Positions 1 through 11,639 of a stretch of DNA of 64,000 nucleotides are shown here, in pieces; position 1 is the first letter of the stretch; every line of letters starts with the position of its first letter. Location: positions 355,334-419,333 of the forward strand of contig JAVLUZ010000227.1 of the NCBI GenBank assembly GCA_036768485.1, in the 5' to 3' direction. Both the position numbers and the translations under genes were made by a program. The notes under the pieces were generated by a model. The model saw only the letters and a program-made list of their open reading frames with translations. It was not told where the DNA came from and searched no databases. Origin of the DNA: Mermis nigrescens (lineage: Eukaryota; Nematoda; Enoplea; Mermithida; Mermithidae).

Positions 1-36
1 GCTGAATGCAGAATCACTTGTAGATACCCAATTTAC

Positions 37-101
37 GTCGATATAAGCATCTATACATCGACCTGAGCATCTATAGGGTAAAAGACCTAACACGGAACAC
101 G
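37..101. repeat. Dispersed 'GCATCTATACATCGACC' repeat followed by half of a TAACACGGAACAC palindrome
   Basis: The motif GCATCTATACATCGACC and its variant GCATCTATAGGG recur here, at 2446-2482 and at 5464-5515, that is, on both sides of the LINE remnant. It is followed at 84-101 by GACCTAACACGGAACACG, half of the palindromes at 797-838 and 1161-1203. It looks like the edge of a repeat family into which the LINE was inserted. No gene is visible. Confidence 0.6.
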
Positions 102-125
102 CTTTGATTCTACCTATGAGCTCGC

Positions 126-680
126 ACAACAGATCGGCATTCGTGTAGCTGGTTCACATATGTATTAACATAGTCATATTATAAGGGCATATGTGTGCGG
201 TCGATAGCATCTGAGGAAACGAGAGAAAGTTGCTGGCAGTCGGATTCGAAACGTGAACCCCTTGCTCTAAAGTCCAGAACCATAACCAATCGACTAACGC
301 TGGTCAATCTCGATAAAGATTGTAAGGTATTCGTCGATGTTTTGCTGGTTTAACAGCTGATTAGGCTTTAGGCTAGTAGTCTAATGGACTGACCAAAATG
401 TTGGTACCAGCGTTTAAAATAAGCCTGAGTAATGGTGATGCGACGCGAGTTGCATCCCATTACTTAGGCTTATTTCAAACGCTAACCAACATTTTGGTCA
501 GTCACATGAATCTACTGGAAAAATCTGATGACTGCCTTATTTGTTTTCGATTTGACTCAAATCAAACCATTTAGGTGGCAGCTTTCACCGGATACTACTT
601 GCTGTATACGTACCTATAACGTGGCTATCTTGATACATATGTGAACCAGCTACACCAATGCCCAACAGATCTATTGGTGC
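126..680. mobile_element. Composite inverted-repeat element enclosing foldback MITE F (copy 1)
   Basis: The outer arms at about 126-188 and 606-677 are inverted copies of each other (TGTAGCTGGTTCACATATG against CATATGTGAACCAGCTACA). Inside lies the compact foldback 388-502, whose arms begin ACTGACCAAAATGTTGG and end CCAACATTTTGGTCAGT. The stretch 388 to about 668 recurs in inverted orientation at about 6108-6409. No coding capacity is seen. The element is non-autonomous and its superfamily is not assigned. Confidence 0.7.
235..310 (-). ncRNA. tRNA-like sequence, probably tRNA-derived SINE head or tRNA pseudogene
   Basis: On the minus strand an A-box match (TAGTCGATTGG) is followed at tRNA-like spacing by a B-box match (GTTTCGAATCC). 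The intervening CTGGACTTTAGA resembles an anticodon arm, but the 3' half of the stem (GCAAG instead of TCCAG) does not pair and no good acceptor stem can be drawn. I therefore read it as a tRNA-derived promoter unit rather than a functional tRNA. It lies between the arms of the composite inverted-repeat element. Confidence 0.5.
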
Positions 681-796
681 TATTGACTTAAAACTTCACA
701 GATATATAAAGCAACCATTACGTAAGCTTACCTGAAAAATGAAAGCCACGCGCTGCTCATTCGGGTGGCGCGGGCATTTTTCAAAACCCACTCAGT

Positions 797-838
797 GTGT
801 TCCGTGTTAGGTCCGATTCGGACCTAAAACGGAACACC
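797..838. repeat. 18-bp-arm palindrome (GTGTTCCGTGTTAGGTCC)
   Basis: The arms GTGTTCCGTGTTAGGTCC and GGACCTAAAACGGAACAC flank a 5-bp spacer with one mismatch. The same palindrome recurs at 1161-1203, in rearranged form at 2042-2080, and as direct half-sites at 2393-2428 and 84-101. All copies are confined to the first 2.5 kb. It could be the abutting termini of an inverted-repeat transposon family or a protein-binding palindrome. Confidence 0.75.
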
Positions 839-1160
839 TTTCTTTAAAGAACGCCCAGAAACGTATCTGGGCGACGAATTTTAAATGTAAGGCCATGAAT
901 AGTTCATAATATAATAAAAGCAGCAAAATTATTCAATCAAACCCTATTATGAGAAGAGTTTTTGGCCTGCTATAAAGGGACACTTTTTCCCAAAAAACCT
1001 GCGTCGGCTCCCTCCATTGAAAATTGACAAAATCCTTGCCTGCTGCTGAAACAAACGATTCCGATTTTTTGAATCAACCAACAAAAAGCCCCAGCAATGA
1101 CGAATTTGACAACCAATTGGCACGCCAAGCCAAACCGATGTGTTTTTTTAAACAAACTTG

Positions 1161-1203
1161 GGTGTTCCGTGTTAGGTCCGAAATGGATCTAACGCGGAAC
1201 ACC
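1161..1203. repeat. 19-bp-arm palindrome (GGTGTTCCGTGTTAGGTCC)
   Basis: The left arm GGTGTTCCGTGTTAGGTCC and right arm GGATCTAACGCGGAACACC are separated by 5 bp (GAAAT), with two arm mismatches. This is the best-preserved copy of the dispersed palindrome. Confidence 0.75.
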
Positions 1204-1342
1204 TAGGGCTTTTAAAAAATGCGTCAAATGATGCCTCAATGACTGGGAAAGTCAACAAAAATGGCGAGATGATCAATGTTAATGACAGATTAAATCAAAT
1301 GTACAACAATTTTGGAGCAAAAATCAGATCATAGGTGCACAG

Positions 1343-1648
1343 TCAACCGGTTAGAATGCACAGCAATTTTGGAGTATTAATCAGATCATTGGTCGCAGTC
1401 AAACCGGGCGAGGCACAGTTTGCAAAAAAGTTCTCCTCAGCATCAAAGTCATCGGGCAAACAGGCTTCACAGATCCAACTGGAGCAGCTTTCACATTCAA
1501 CCCACTCATCAGACACGTCGTCATCCCAAAACTTTGTAATAAGCGCATTCGAATTCAGGATCAGACTCTTCCTCCTGTTTGAAGGATCCAACTTTCTTCT
1601 TTTTTGTCGATTTTCCGAAATTTTCTCTATTCTCTGAGACGGCCTCAT
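1343..1648 (-). pseudogene. Cys-rich (PHD-like) C-terminal fragment, probably of a DNA-transposon protein
   Basis: An open frame of 101 codons contains a C-x2-C-x4-C-x2-C cluster in the context DEWVECESCSSWICEACLP, followed by an acidic stretch and one more Cys. A basic QKRRK stretch precedes it. Tryptophan-anchored Cys clusters of this kind are found at the ends of several pogo- and piggyBac-like transposases, which is a family-level analogy and not a database match. It lies between the 1161-1203 and 2042-2080 palindromes, consistent with a decayed inverted-repeat transposon. No upstream catalytic domain was recognised. Confidence 0.35.
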
Positions 1649-2041
1649 CTGAATTTAGAAATGGGGAGGCCATGATCACTTACAAAAATGAACAGTTTCA
1701 ATAAGCTGCTCTCCTTCATCTGACCGTAAAAAGGAGTAGGATGGCCAGGCTTAGTAGAGATGCGAATAGATTTTAAATGTGCATGCAGTAGTGGTCAGTG
1801 GAATGTTGAATAATTTTGCTGCTTTTCTGAGGCTCAATTTTTCCAAATTTAACTTCTCTTAATGCCTTAGACAGATTATTAAGTGAATAGCTTTGGTAAT
1901 TATGTTTGGCGCTAGACATAATTGAATATCCTGAAAAAGAAATAATTACTTAGACAGTCATATATACATGTAAATTCGAGTCAATAATAGGTACAAAAAG
2001 TGCTTAAATATACGTCACAATAAACTATGAATTTTTACAGT

Positions 2042-2080
2042 GACCTAACATGGAACGAGGTTGGTATTCCGTGTTAGGTC
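2042..2080. repeat. Rearranged copy of the GACCTAACACGGAA palindrome
   Basis: The half-sites GACCTAACATGGAA and TTCCGTGTTAGGTC face each other across 11 bp. The half-site order is inverted relative to 797-838, so the halves behave as modular units. Confidence 0.65.
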
Positions 2081-2392
2081 ATATGAGCCTGTTTACAAAG
2101 CCTAAAAACTGAAGCAACATGGAATAATAAAAACCAAAAATTTCTGAATCAGCACATGAAATAACCTAGAAAAAACTGGAAAGATGACTTCTGTGCTAGA
2201 ATAAAGTTAAGTTTTTTACAATTAAATCCTGTAAAAAAGTTAAAAAATCTATTGAAACAGAAACCGTATCACCAAAATCATACAGTTTGACCAAAAACAT
2301 GTTTCTAGGCAACTAGAAGCTCTAGTTTATCATTCAGATAAAGAACTTTGAGCTATCGCCGCACAGGGTACAGTAAAAGTGCTTTGACAAAG

Positions 2393-2482
2393 TGTGTTCT
2401 GTGTTAGGATACCGTTCCGGGTTAGGTCATTTACCCTACATCTTCCTAAGCATCTATACATCGACTCTAAGCATCTATACTT
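2393..2482. repeat. Direct GTTAGG half-sites followed by GCATCTATACATCGACT repeats
   Basis: GTGTTCTGTGTTAGG and GTTCCGGGTTAGGTC are direct half-sites at 2393-2428. Two copies of the GCATCTATACATCGAC-type repeat follow at 2446-2482 and adjoin the 3' end of the LINE remnant. Confidence 0.6.
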
Positions 2483-2960
2483 TACAAATTACAAATTTTA
2501 TTGCAAAGTCAATGAAACAGGTAAAATACAAATAAACACGGCAAAATACGAAGAATAGAAAATCATCGCATTTCACTGGCTGCAATAGCTCCATGATGCA
2601 TTAAAGCATACTGATTGGAGCCACAATTTTAGACTTGAGGTAATCTATAACCCTGGTCTGAAAGATATTTGCCGAAGAAGAACAAATAATCGCATCTGGG
2701 AGAGAATTCCATAGATAGGACTCTATTTAGAAAAGAGTATTTTTTAACATCTAAACGAAATTTTTCACCTTTAAGTTTTAAACTATTAACAGCTCGAGTT
2801 TGAGATGACTGTGTAAGTGTGAAAAAATCATCAGGATCAATTTGTACATATATCCATTGGAAATTTTTTATATCATGGATAAATCAAAAACAACTCTACG
2901 AAATTCCGAGAGTCTAATTCTATAATCTGAAGCCGACGTTCATATGGTATATCACTAAAT

Positions 2961-3413
2961 TTAAGAATACGTTTGGTAAAATATTTTTTGGACTTTTTCT
3001 ATATTTTTTGTATCACATTTCTTATATGGATTCCAAGTAATTGCATTAAATTCTAAAAGGGGGCGAATAAATTGCTTGAAAGCTAAAATTAATGCTTCTG
3101 TATTCTTAACCTGAAATGATCGAAAAATAAGTGATGAGCGAAAGTAAGCGTTTTCGACTATATTTTTTATATGAGGAGAAAAATTCAAAGTTTCATTTAA
3201 AGTAATACCTAAATCCCGAACCCCAATATTAGTAGGAAGAAGTTTTTTATCATTTATAAAATAATCAAAGCGAGGATTATTATGACCAAAGTAAAGGACT
3301 TGACATTTAGATACTGATAGGGGTAATTGCCATAACTTAGACCATTTGATAATATCAGTAAGAAGTTTTTGTAAAAGAAAAATCCACTGATTTAGCATAT
3401 ATTTTAATATCAT
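2961..3413 (-). pseudogene. LINE reverse transcriptase, C-terminal part
   Basis: This frame of 150 codons contains the conserved post-YADD region of Jockey/CR1-type reverse transcriptases: SVSKCQVLYFGHNN, VRDLGITLN, FSPHI and the RPLLEFNAITWNPY segment. The catalytic (F/Y)ADD motif lies just upstream in another frame, so a frameshift separates it from this part. Confidence 0.85.
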
Positions 3414-3972
3414 CCGCGAAAAGCATAATTTTGTTTTTTCACTAATGCAAAGGTTTGTAATATCATTAATGTAAAGTAAAAATAAAACAGGTCCCAGGAC
3501 ACTCCCCTGTGGAACACCACTAAGTACATTTACCGGTAGTGAGACTGTATTATCAAGCTTAACACTCTATGTACGATTAGTCAAAAAATCATGAATCTAT
3601 TTTATGAGATTATCACACAGTCCATACTTGAATAATTTAAAAATTAACTTTGAACTTGAAACGGAATCAAAAGCTTTTTGAAAGTCCAAATAAATAGAAT
3701 CGATTGTATCTTTATTATCTAAATTTTTGATAATATAATCAGTCTAACAAAGTAGCTGTGATTCACATGATTTTTTCGGTAAAAAGCCAAATTGGTATTT
3801 TGATAAGAGATTGTAATGCAAGATATACGTCATGATTTTATCTTTAATTATATTCTCCAATAATCGGCATGAAACACAAGTAAGTGAAACAGGTCTATAG
3901 TTATCAGGTGAAGCGGGGTCATTTTTTTAAAAAATAGGTACTACAAGAGCATGTTTCCAGATTTTAGGTAAC

Positions 3973-4347
3973 TTAGAAGTTAAAAGAGATATTGAAAATA
4001 TCTTTTTTAATGAATTTACTAAAGAATAATCCAGTTTTTTTAAACAAAATTGGTGGAAGATTGTCAGGTCCAACTGAAAAAGACGATTTCAATTTCTTAA
4101 TAGATCTTAAAACTGATTCATCATTAATATAATCGATAAAAGTCAAATTTAATTTGCTAGATACATTAATATCAATAGTGTCAGGACAAAAACCATTATC
4201 AATAGTGAAAACTGAGCGAAAATGTTTATTAAGTAATTCCGCTTTTGCATAGGAATCAAATTGAAAAATATTATTACCATCTTTTAGAGGCGGAACAGAC
4301 TTAGTTGTTTTAGTTTTACTCTTTACATACGAATAAAATTGTTTCAA
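3973..4347 (-). pseudogene. LINE ORF2 segment between endonuclease and reverse transcriptase
   Basis: An open stretch of 124 codons begins KQFYSYVKSKTKT and ends with SFSVGPDNLPPILFKKT. This is the usual linker and start of the reverse transcriptase in Jockey-like elements (compare the 'GPDGIP..LLK' signature). It lies between the endonuclease and the catalytic motifs of the same broken element. Confidence 0.8.
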
Positions 4348-4730
4348 ATTACCATTTTTAATGACATTGTTTTTATAAAGTTCAATTCCTTTATGAACAG
4401 CAGCAGTATATTTATGAGAAGCAGTGCGATAATTAAGTTTGTTGGCAATAGATTTATGTTTTTTGTATTATTGCCATATGTAATATTTGTGTTTGAGTGA
4501 TTTTCGGATCTCCTCAGAACGTCTCTTACCGATAATTTTTTTGAAGGGTATAAAGCATTCAATACCAAAATGAATTATGGACAAAAACTTATCATAGAAG
4601 TCGTCAACTGTAATACAATCAAAAGATACTTGTTCCCAGAAAATGCTGTCAAGAAATAAGGCAAAATCATTGTAATTTCCAGATGAATAATTTCTGACAG
4701 GAGATTCCTGTTTCCTGTTTGAATCGAGCA

Positions 4731-5201
4731 TTAAACAAAATAAATTTGATTATGATCACATGAATCCGTAAATAGGGGTAAAACATTAATATTAAAGCAA
4801 ATATTTTCACAATTAGTAAAAATTAGGTCAATTAAATTATTATCTTGAGTGGACTCAGTAATGAGCTGTTTAAAACCTAGCTTACTTATTGTATTCCAAA
4901 ATATTCGACTTAACTTATTAGTAGGAATATCTCCTTTTGCCCAGTTCATGTTTGGAAGATTAAAATCACCAAGTAAAACAACTAGGTATGAAACATCAGT
5001 ACTCCAAATAATGAAATCATTATATAATTTCATTACTTGCAAATCTGTATTAGGATGTCTATAAATCAAAACTATTCTGAAATAATTTGTCGTATTTCTA
5101 AAATCTAGAACTAAAGCCTCGCAATTATTAAATTCCTCTGGTAATAATATTTTTGTTGCATTTATTTCTTTTGTCACTATAATACATACTCCACCACCCA
5201 A
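4731..5201 (-). pseudogene. LINE APE-type endonuclease domain (partial)
   Basis: The frame of 156 codons starts GGGVCIIV and carries VLLGDFNLPNMNW (the GDFN metal and phosphate-binding motif), NLIDLIFTN and SCDHNQI. The DLIFTN..SDH pattern is diagnostic of LINE endonucleases. The N-terminal part continues in other frames up to about 5395. The frame breaks make it non-functional. Confidence 0.88.
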
Positions 5202-5463
5202 AGTTTTTCTCGATCTTTTCTAAAAACGTTAGAATAATTTGTGTTAAAAATATTACAATCAGGAATTTCGCTTTTTAGCCAAGTTTCACAAAAACACATC
5301 AAATCATAATCTATTTCAATTTTTTTAAGAAAATCCAATTTGTTTTTTAAACTTCAGGCATTGATCAAGGCACATTCAGTTACATGACAGTCCTTGCAGC
5401 CAGCCTCATGTTATATATTACGACTGCGAAACAAAGCCTTGAGAAAATTTTTTTCTCAAGGCT

Positions 5464-5530
5464 TTGACCTAAGCATCTATTAATCGACCTAAGCATCTAT
5501 ACATTGACCTGAGCGGGAGCAATTCGACCT
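5464..5530. repeat. GACCTAAGCATCTATACAT repeats (right flank of LINE)
   Basis: Two copies of GACCTAAGCATCTATWMAT are followed by GACCTGAGC. They mirror the repeats at 37-75 and 2446-2482. The stretch after this to about 6100 is AT-rich with no supported gene. Confidence 0.6.
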
Positions 5531-6107
5531 AAGCAGCTTAAAACACCTTTTCAGATATACTAAGCCTAAGCCTAAGTATATTAGAAGCAAAAACTTAGAT
5601 TTTCCTTTATCTTATCAAGTAAAACCGAAAAAAAATGCAAAAAAAAATGAAAAATTTTTTAAAGTTCTTTAAAATTTCAAATAGCTTTCCACGCCTTTTT
5701 TCTTGTTTCTCCTTCATTGCTATGCTTCCTTCCATAATTTCAGCCCATATTATTTATTTCTGACAGATTTGTAAGTCCTTGGATCGAGCCGTTCAATCGT
5801 CCTACCCAACACTCAAATCGACAGTTGCCTGCAACTTTGCAAGTATGCTCAGATTTTCACTCAAATTTTTTTCCGCGCTTCAATTTATCATGTTCTACCA
5901 GTTTGGCACAAAAATTTTGGCGTTCCTTATTCGTTTTGCTCTTTTTCTAAAAGTACCATATTCTTAAGTTTAGCCCCGATGGTGAGTTTTTTCTCAAAGC
6001 GTGAGTTTATTTAGCTTCTAGTTTTCTGAGTCGTGTTTTTTAATGAGCTTTTTTGAGAATTTTGTTGAATCTGAGATTTTTCACTGAAAGTGAGTTTTTT
6101 GTTTCTG

Positions 6108-6409
6108 TGTAATCAGGCTGGCATTGGTCTGGTTCATGTATTAAGATAGCCACATTATAAGTACGTATACAACAAGTAGTATTAGATGAAATCTGCCACC
6201 TAATAGTTCGAATCAAGTCAAGTGTAGAATAAATAAGGCAGTGCTTGGATTTTTTTGTAGATTCATGATTGACCAAAATGTTGATGCCAGCGTTTAAAAT
6301 AAGCCTAAGTAATAGGATGCATCGAGCGGAGCAAACGAAGCTAGTGACGCGAGTCGCATCCCATTACTCAGGCTTATTTTAAACGCTGGCACCAACATTT
6401 TGGTCAGTC
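6108..6409. mobile_element. Foldback MITE F (copy 2, inverted relative to copy 1)
   Basis: 6271-6409 is a foldback with arms GACCAAAATGTTG and CAACATTTTGGTC continuing inward through GCGTTTAAAATAAGCCTAAG and its complement. The flank 6108-6270 is the reverse complement of about 503-668. The loop is longer than in copy 1 and carries an extra GCATCGAGCGGAGC segment. No coding potential is seen. Confidence 0.75.
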
Positions 6410-6689
6410 CTTGATACCTAAACCTAAGTACGAGCCTCAAAATCTTAGTCTCGTACAAAAAAAAACAGTGTGTGGGAGGTTTGAATTTTTTTTTGGAATA
6501 TAAGTCCTTCTGGGGAATTAAGCCCACAAAACCCCAAGGCAAGATCATGGATGGTCTGCGAATGTATATTGTAGTGTACATACCTGGGCAAGGGATTCAA
6601 CCAGGTTCAACCGGGTACCAGCCGGAGCAAGTTCCGTACTAGCTGGATAGTCCACCAGTTGCACCCTATGTTTTGTACATAAACTTTTT

Positions 6690-7735
6690 TTGGTGTAAAA
6701 ATCGATTGGTTAGCTCCAAAAATCGGTTGCTGGGGTCTAAGAGTCAGTTGATGGGCTCCAAAATCGGTTGCTGGGGTTTAAAAATCGAGTTGAATGGCTC
6801 CAAAAATCAATTGCTGCTGGTTCAACGAATTTTTGGAGCCCATCAACTATTCTAACACCCCAGCAACTGATTTTTAGAGCTCACTAACCGATTCCTAGAC
6901 CCCGGCAACCGATTTTTGGAGCCAACCAACCGGATACAGACCCCAGCAACCGATTTTTATAGCCAACCAACCAATTTTTAGACCCCAGCACTTGATTTTC
7001 GGACCCCAGTAACGGATTTATGACCCCAGCAAGCGATTTATAAGCCCAATAAGCGATTTAGGACCCATCAATCAATTTTTCGAGCTCACCAACCAACCAA
7101 GCGGTTCTCAGACCCCAGCACCCGATTTTTATAGCCAACCAATCAACTTTTAGACCCCAACAACTGATTTTCCTACTCCATTAACGGATTTGGGTCCCAG
7201 CAAGCGATTTTTAAGCTATTTAGTACCCATCAATCAATTTTTCGAGCTCAGCAGCAGATTTTTAGAGCCAACCAACCAATTTTTAGACCCCGGCAACTGA
7301 TTTTCGGACCCCAATAACGGATTTAGGACCCCCAGAAAGCGATTTTTAAGCCCAATAAGCGACTCAGGACCCATCAATTAATTTTTTGAGCTCACTGACG
7401 ATTTCTAGACCCCGGCAACTGATTTTTGGAGCTTAGCAACTGATTTAGGACCCCAGCAACTGATTTTTGGAGCTTAGCAACTGATTTTTGGAGCTTAGCA
7501 ACTGATTTAGGACCTCAGCAACCGATTTTCGGAGCCAAGAACTGATTTTAAGACCCCGGCAACCGATTTTCGGATCCCACCAACTGATTTTTTGACCCTA
7601 GAAATCCATTTTGAGACCTCAGCAATCGATTTTTGGAGTCCAGCAACCGATTTTCGGAGCCCAGCAATCATTTTTTAGATCCCAACAACCAAAATCCCGG
7701 CAACCAAATCGGTTACTGGGCTCTCTAAAAATTGG
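6690..7735. repeat. Degenerate minisatellite, ~25-bp units
   Basis: Over 1 kb the sequence is built from alternating modules such as CAACTGATTTTTGGAGC and GACCCCAGCAACCGATTTT. The first about 150 bp (6690-6840) is in the opposite orientation (GGTTGCTGGGGTCTAA), so the array contains an inversion junction near 6835. No gene is seen. Confidence 0.85.
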
Positions 7736-7959
7736 TACGTAAGCAATGCATAATTCTGAGATTATACTTAAGTAAGTAATGCCTAATTTAGAGAAAATAA
7801 TAATTCATCAGATCAAAATAAAACACATGATGTATTTTTGTGATCTTCTACACATCGATGTATTAAAAATACATACCTGTCTGTCCGCCTGTTTTATGTG
7901 TAAATAAACGCTAGTCTTTTATATGTACATACATTACTTATTATTGATGTTTAGGCCGC

Positions 7960-8400
7960 TGAATTCTGACAATTTTTGTGATACAAAATTGCGTTTCAAA
8001 AAGGTGAAATCTGAAAATTTTCCGGCGCTTCACGCCAAATAGATTTAATTTTATTACTTGTTATTGATGCTTAAGCCGCGTCAAATTTGGACAATTTTTG
8101 TAATGCAAAATTGCGTTTCACAGAGGTTAAATTTCAAAATTTTTTCGAATAATTTTTGTGTTACAAAATTGCGTCTCAAGAAGATGAAATCTCAAGATTT
8201 TTCGGCGCTTCGCGCCGAATTGATTTAATTTTATTACTTGTTATTGATTCTTAAGCCGCGCCAAGTTTGGACAATTTTCGTAATGCAAAATTGCGTTTTA
8301 CATAGGTTAAATCTCAAAATTTTCCGGCGCTTTGCGCCGAATTGATTTAATTTTATTACTCGTTATTGATGTTTAGAGGTTGCGCTGAATTATGACAATT
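7960..8400. repeat. Tandem units with conserved GGCGCTTCGCGCC core
   Basis: Three units contain GCAAAATTGCGTTT, then TTTTCCGGCGCTTCGCGCC, then GATTTAATTTTATTACTTGTTATTGATG (last string split over variable bases). The cores are at 8025, 8205 and 8327. The next about 580 bp (8400-8985) is AT-rich without a supported gene, apart from another core at about 8963. Confidence 0.75.
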
Positions 8401-8985
8401 TTCGTGCATTTCAACTAGGATTTATATTTGAAATGAAAACGTACTATTTGACGACATGAAAATGGGGAACTCTGTAGAAGTTTTATTTTTACACAATGAA
8501 TTGCATAAAAAAATAAGCATATTAAAGGCGGTGAATGTCTCTTCAAGATTAAACGCCAATTGTTACTAAAGTAATTAGTTTTTAAACATAATTGCTGTGC
8601 AAATTATCGATCGCACTATTTTTTTTACACTATACTAATTTTGACACATTATTTTCAATTAAAAAATTATGTCGCGAGAAATAGTGCGACTTCGCGTGAT
8701 ATTATTCATGGACTTTGCGTGGAAGCAAGACTAACATTTTAAAAATTCAACCACTTTTCTGACTTAGTCAACCAACCAAAAAATTGGGCGTCGGTACCAG
8801 CCGAGACTTTAAGGCTTGCCCAGCTATGGTAGTGTATACATACACGGCCGTATTAAAGGGGTCGCCCCCTCCCCTTGGCCGGAAAAATTTTTTCAGAGGT
8901 AAGACAATGCAACTGAAAGATGAAAAAATTGAATGTGTTTGATGTGAAATCTTCAAATTTACGGCGCTTCGCGCCGGATATGATG

Positions 8986-11425
8986 TACAGTTCTTGTCAC
9001 GGAAATTGCAAACGCAGCGCCGCTGTGATCTACTACGATTGACTAACTACAGTAGAACGTAAGCGCTTCTACCGTAGCCACGCGTGTTTGGCCATAGAAA
9101 GATTGCGTTCGGCATTAGTAGATTGCAGCTAGCATATTATGCGCTATTTGTCACACAAACAGGAAAAAAATTCTCAATCTGCTTTGATTTTTTGCATGCA
9201 TGCGTCTCAAAAGTGCGTGAATGCTGCAGTTTAGTCCGAGAAAAAAGGTAAAAATAGATTGGAATTTTCGTGCATATCATTATAATTCTCGTTTCCTCCA
9301 TCGGAATCTTATCTTAGAGATAATGGGCATAAAAATGAAAGAAAATAGTATTTCATGTGTGCGATCAATTGCATATTGCTCTGCCGCAAAAGAGCATTTT
9401 AAAATTAATTTCAGGCTGAGAGCGTTCTGTGTCTTAAAGCAAATTCATAGCCAATGAAGAGCAAAAGATTCAAAAATCATATAGGCCCAAAAATTTCTTT
9501 CGCCATTATTTATATGATTTTTAAACGCGCATCTTTTTGACTAAATCAAAATTAGAAATAAAATCAAAGCAAATTGCTCTTATCTTTTGGACAAAAAGGT
9601 TTTTTAAAAAGGTATTTTCATTCTTCTACAAACCATATCTTTCACTATTAAATTGGGACATTGGGAAGAGAGAATGAATAGTGACTGTAGGCTCTAAGCT
9701 AGATAGAAAATTTAACAAAATAGTGAAATACATTTGAAGAATAGTTTTGCAAATTAATTGTACATCATCCTTAGTGGATCGCGGATAGTAGAATGAGATG
9801 ACCTTCTTAATGCGTATTAATACAAACATATGGTATGCGTATTAATACAAACATACGGTATGCGTGTCTTTTTCTTTAACCAATCGGAGAGTAATACGAG
9901 CGTGCCAGCTGCAAATCGGAAAGATAAAAATAAGTCAAGCTGGCCGTTCTTTCGACACAGGCATGGAAGAACGAAAATATATTTTTTTGAAAAAATTGAA
10001 CTAAATAAGCGTGTGAAGTGATTAGATAAAATAATTATACTTTTATTACATAATTCTATATTAATATTTACATAATGATACAATTAGTAATATTAGAGGG
10101 GAACTGACATGGAATACGACTAGACAGGAATTTGAAAATTGATATTTAAATTAATTTTAAAATGAATGAATCAATTAATTAATGATAAATCTTTATTCGA
10201 TTCCTTTATAGTTCTGAAAAGAATAATAAAATTAATCATATGTCATACCAGCACAGTATGGGGGATTCTGGAGGGATGAAACCTAAATAATATTGTATTA
10301 AAAACACTGTTGATGATCCTTCCTTCTGGCCACAAATGGCCATGGGGGGCTGTGACCCCAGAAGTTGAAATACATACCCCTCCAAATTAATGTAGACCTC
10401 AGAATTCTATTTTTAGTTATATTTTTGGCGATTTACCTTATTCTGACCTCCTAGAATTTAGGTGCTGCATATTTAAAATTTTTGTTACATAAAATAAACT
10501 AAATAATAAATATCATTATGCCTTAAATTACAAAATTGATAAAAAGTTCCTCATTATCCGCTTTCAAAAAGTATTTTGTATCTTCGCTTTTTTCATTTAT
10601 TTATGATATGTACATCAATAATATATTCAGTTCAGAAGTGTAATACATCACATAGTGTCTGTCTCCTCAGGCAAGCATATCGTTCAAAAAATATTGCCCT
10701 TTCTGTTACTTCGCGCGAATTTTATTCTGACCAGCCAGCTTTCTTCGCAATTTTTCTCGTTCAATTAAAGTTCTTATATATGCGTATCTACCATTTTGTA
10801 TTTATTCTATTCAGCGGACATACGCCTAAAAAATGTGATAAAGGCAAGGCTTGAAAACAACTCCTGATATTTTAATACACAAGCTCACAAAGATTTCGCT
10901 CGCGTTCCCTGGGTCTATATGATTTTTAAATCTTTTGCTCTTCATTGGCGATGAATTTGTTTTAAAACGCCGAACGTTCTCAGCCTGAAATTAATTTATA
11001 ATTAATTTTAAAATGCTCTTCTGCGGCAGAGCAATATGCAATTGATCGCAAACAGGAAATGATATTTTCTTCCATTTTTATGCCCATTATCTCTTAGATG
11101 AGATTCCAATGGAGGAAATGAGAATTATAATGATATGCACGAAAATTCCAATCTATTTTTATCTTTTTTCTCGGACTGGACCTGCAGCATGCACACACTT
11201 TTGAGACGCACGCACGCAAAAAATCAAAGCAGATTGAGAAATTCTTTTTACCGTTTGTGTGACAAATAACGCAATATGCTAGCTGTGATCTACTAACGCC
11301 GAACGCAATCTTTCTATGGCCGAACACGCGTGGCTACGGTGAAAGCGCTTACGTTCTACTGTAGTTGGTCAATCGTAGTAAATCACAGTGGCACTGCGTT
11401 TGCAATTTCCGTGACAAGAACTGTA
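8986..11425. mobile_element. 2.4-kb element with ~500-bp inverted arms
   Basis: The arm 8986 to about 9487 and the arm from about 10911 to 11425 are reverse complements with scattered differences. The outer ends read TACAGTTCTTGTCACGG and CCGTGACAAGAACTGTA; the inner ends read TTTTTGAATCTTTTGC and its counterpart. The spacer of about 1.4 kb carries only short frames, a duplicated ATGCGTATTAATACAAACATA at 9810-9860 and a decayed family-A fragment (about 10331-10470). No transposase was found, so it is either non-autonomous or a decayed long-TIR transposon. It ends about 390 bp before the NLE start codon and so may contribute to its upstream region. Confidence 0.8.
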
Positions 11426-11639
11426 ATATCTATCATTTTACAAAAAATTGCGCTTTTTATAGTCTCGCGGTTTTTGCGAGCCATCCAGACGAATCTTCCA
11501 TGACAATTTATGTTGGGTCTGCCCCTCCCCCGTTTGACCGTATCCTGGTTACGGGCTGTACATACATTTTCAAAATTTTCCGGAGGGAGATGAAACCTCA
11601 TTTCCGAGATCATCGATACCTTATCTAAACACGTTTGAG

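Larger units (their letters stand above)
2485..5395 (-). mobile_element. Degenerate non-LTR retrotransposon (Jockey/CR1-like LINE), minus strand
   Basis: The translated minus strand shows, in the expected order, an APE-type endonuclease (5395 to about 4740, with a GDFNLPNMNW motif), a linker region (about 4347-3973, ending SVGPDNLPPILFKK), a reverse transcriptase (SGVPQGSVLGPVLF at about 3530-3488; LFADDIK at about 3430-3400) and the post-catalytic 'thumb' region (3413-2961, containing VRDLGITLNETLNFSPHI and QFIRPLLEFNAITWNPY). Frames change several times, so it is dead. The 3' end lies near 2485, with TACAAATTACAAATTT rather than a long poly-A. The same GCATCTATAC repeat flanks both ends, suggesting insertion into that repeat. 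I lean to the Jockey/CR1 group, but the exact clade is not certain. Confidence 0.9.

Noticed and set aside
5547..5580. CCTAAGCCTAAG resembling insect telomere repeat CCTAA
   Set aside because: Only two or three 6-bp units (CCTAAG), not the 5-bp CCTAA repeat, and embedded in other repeats.
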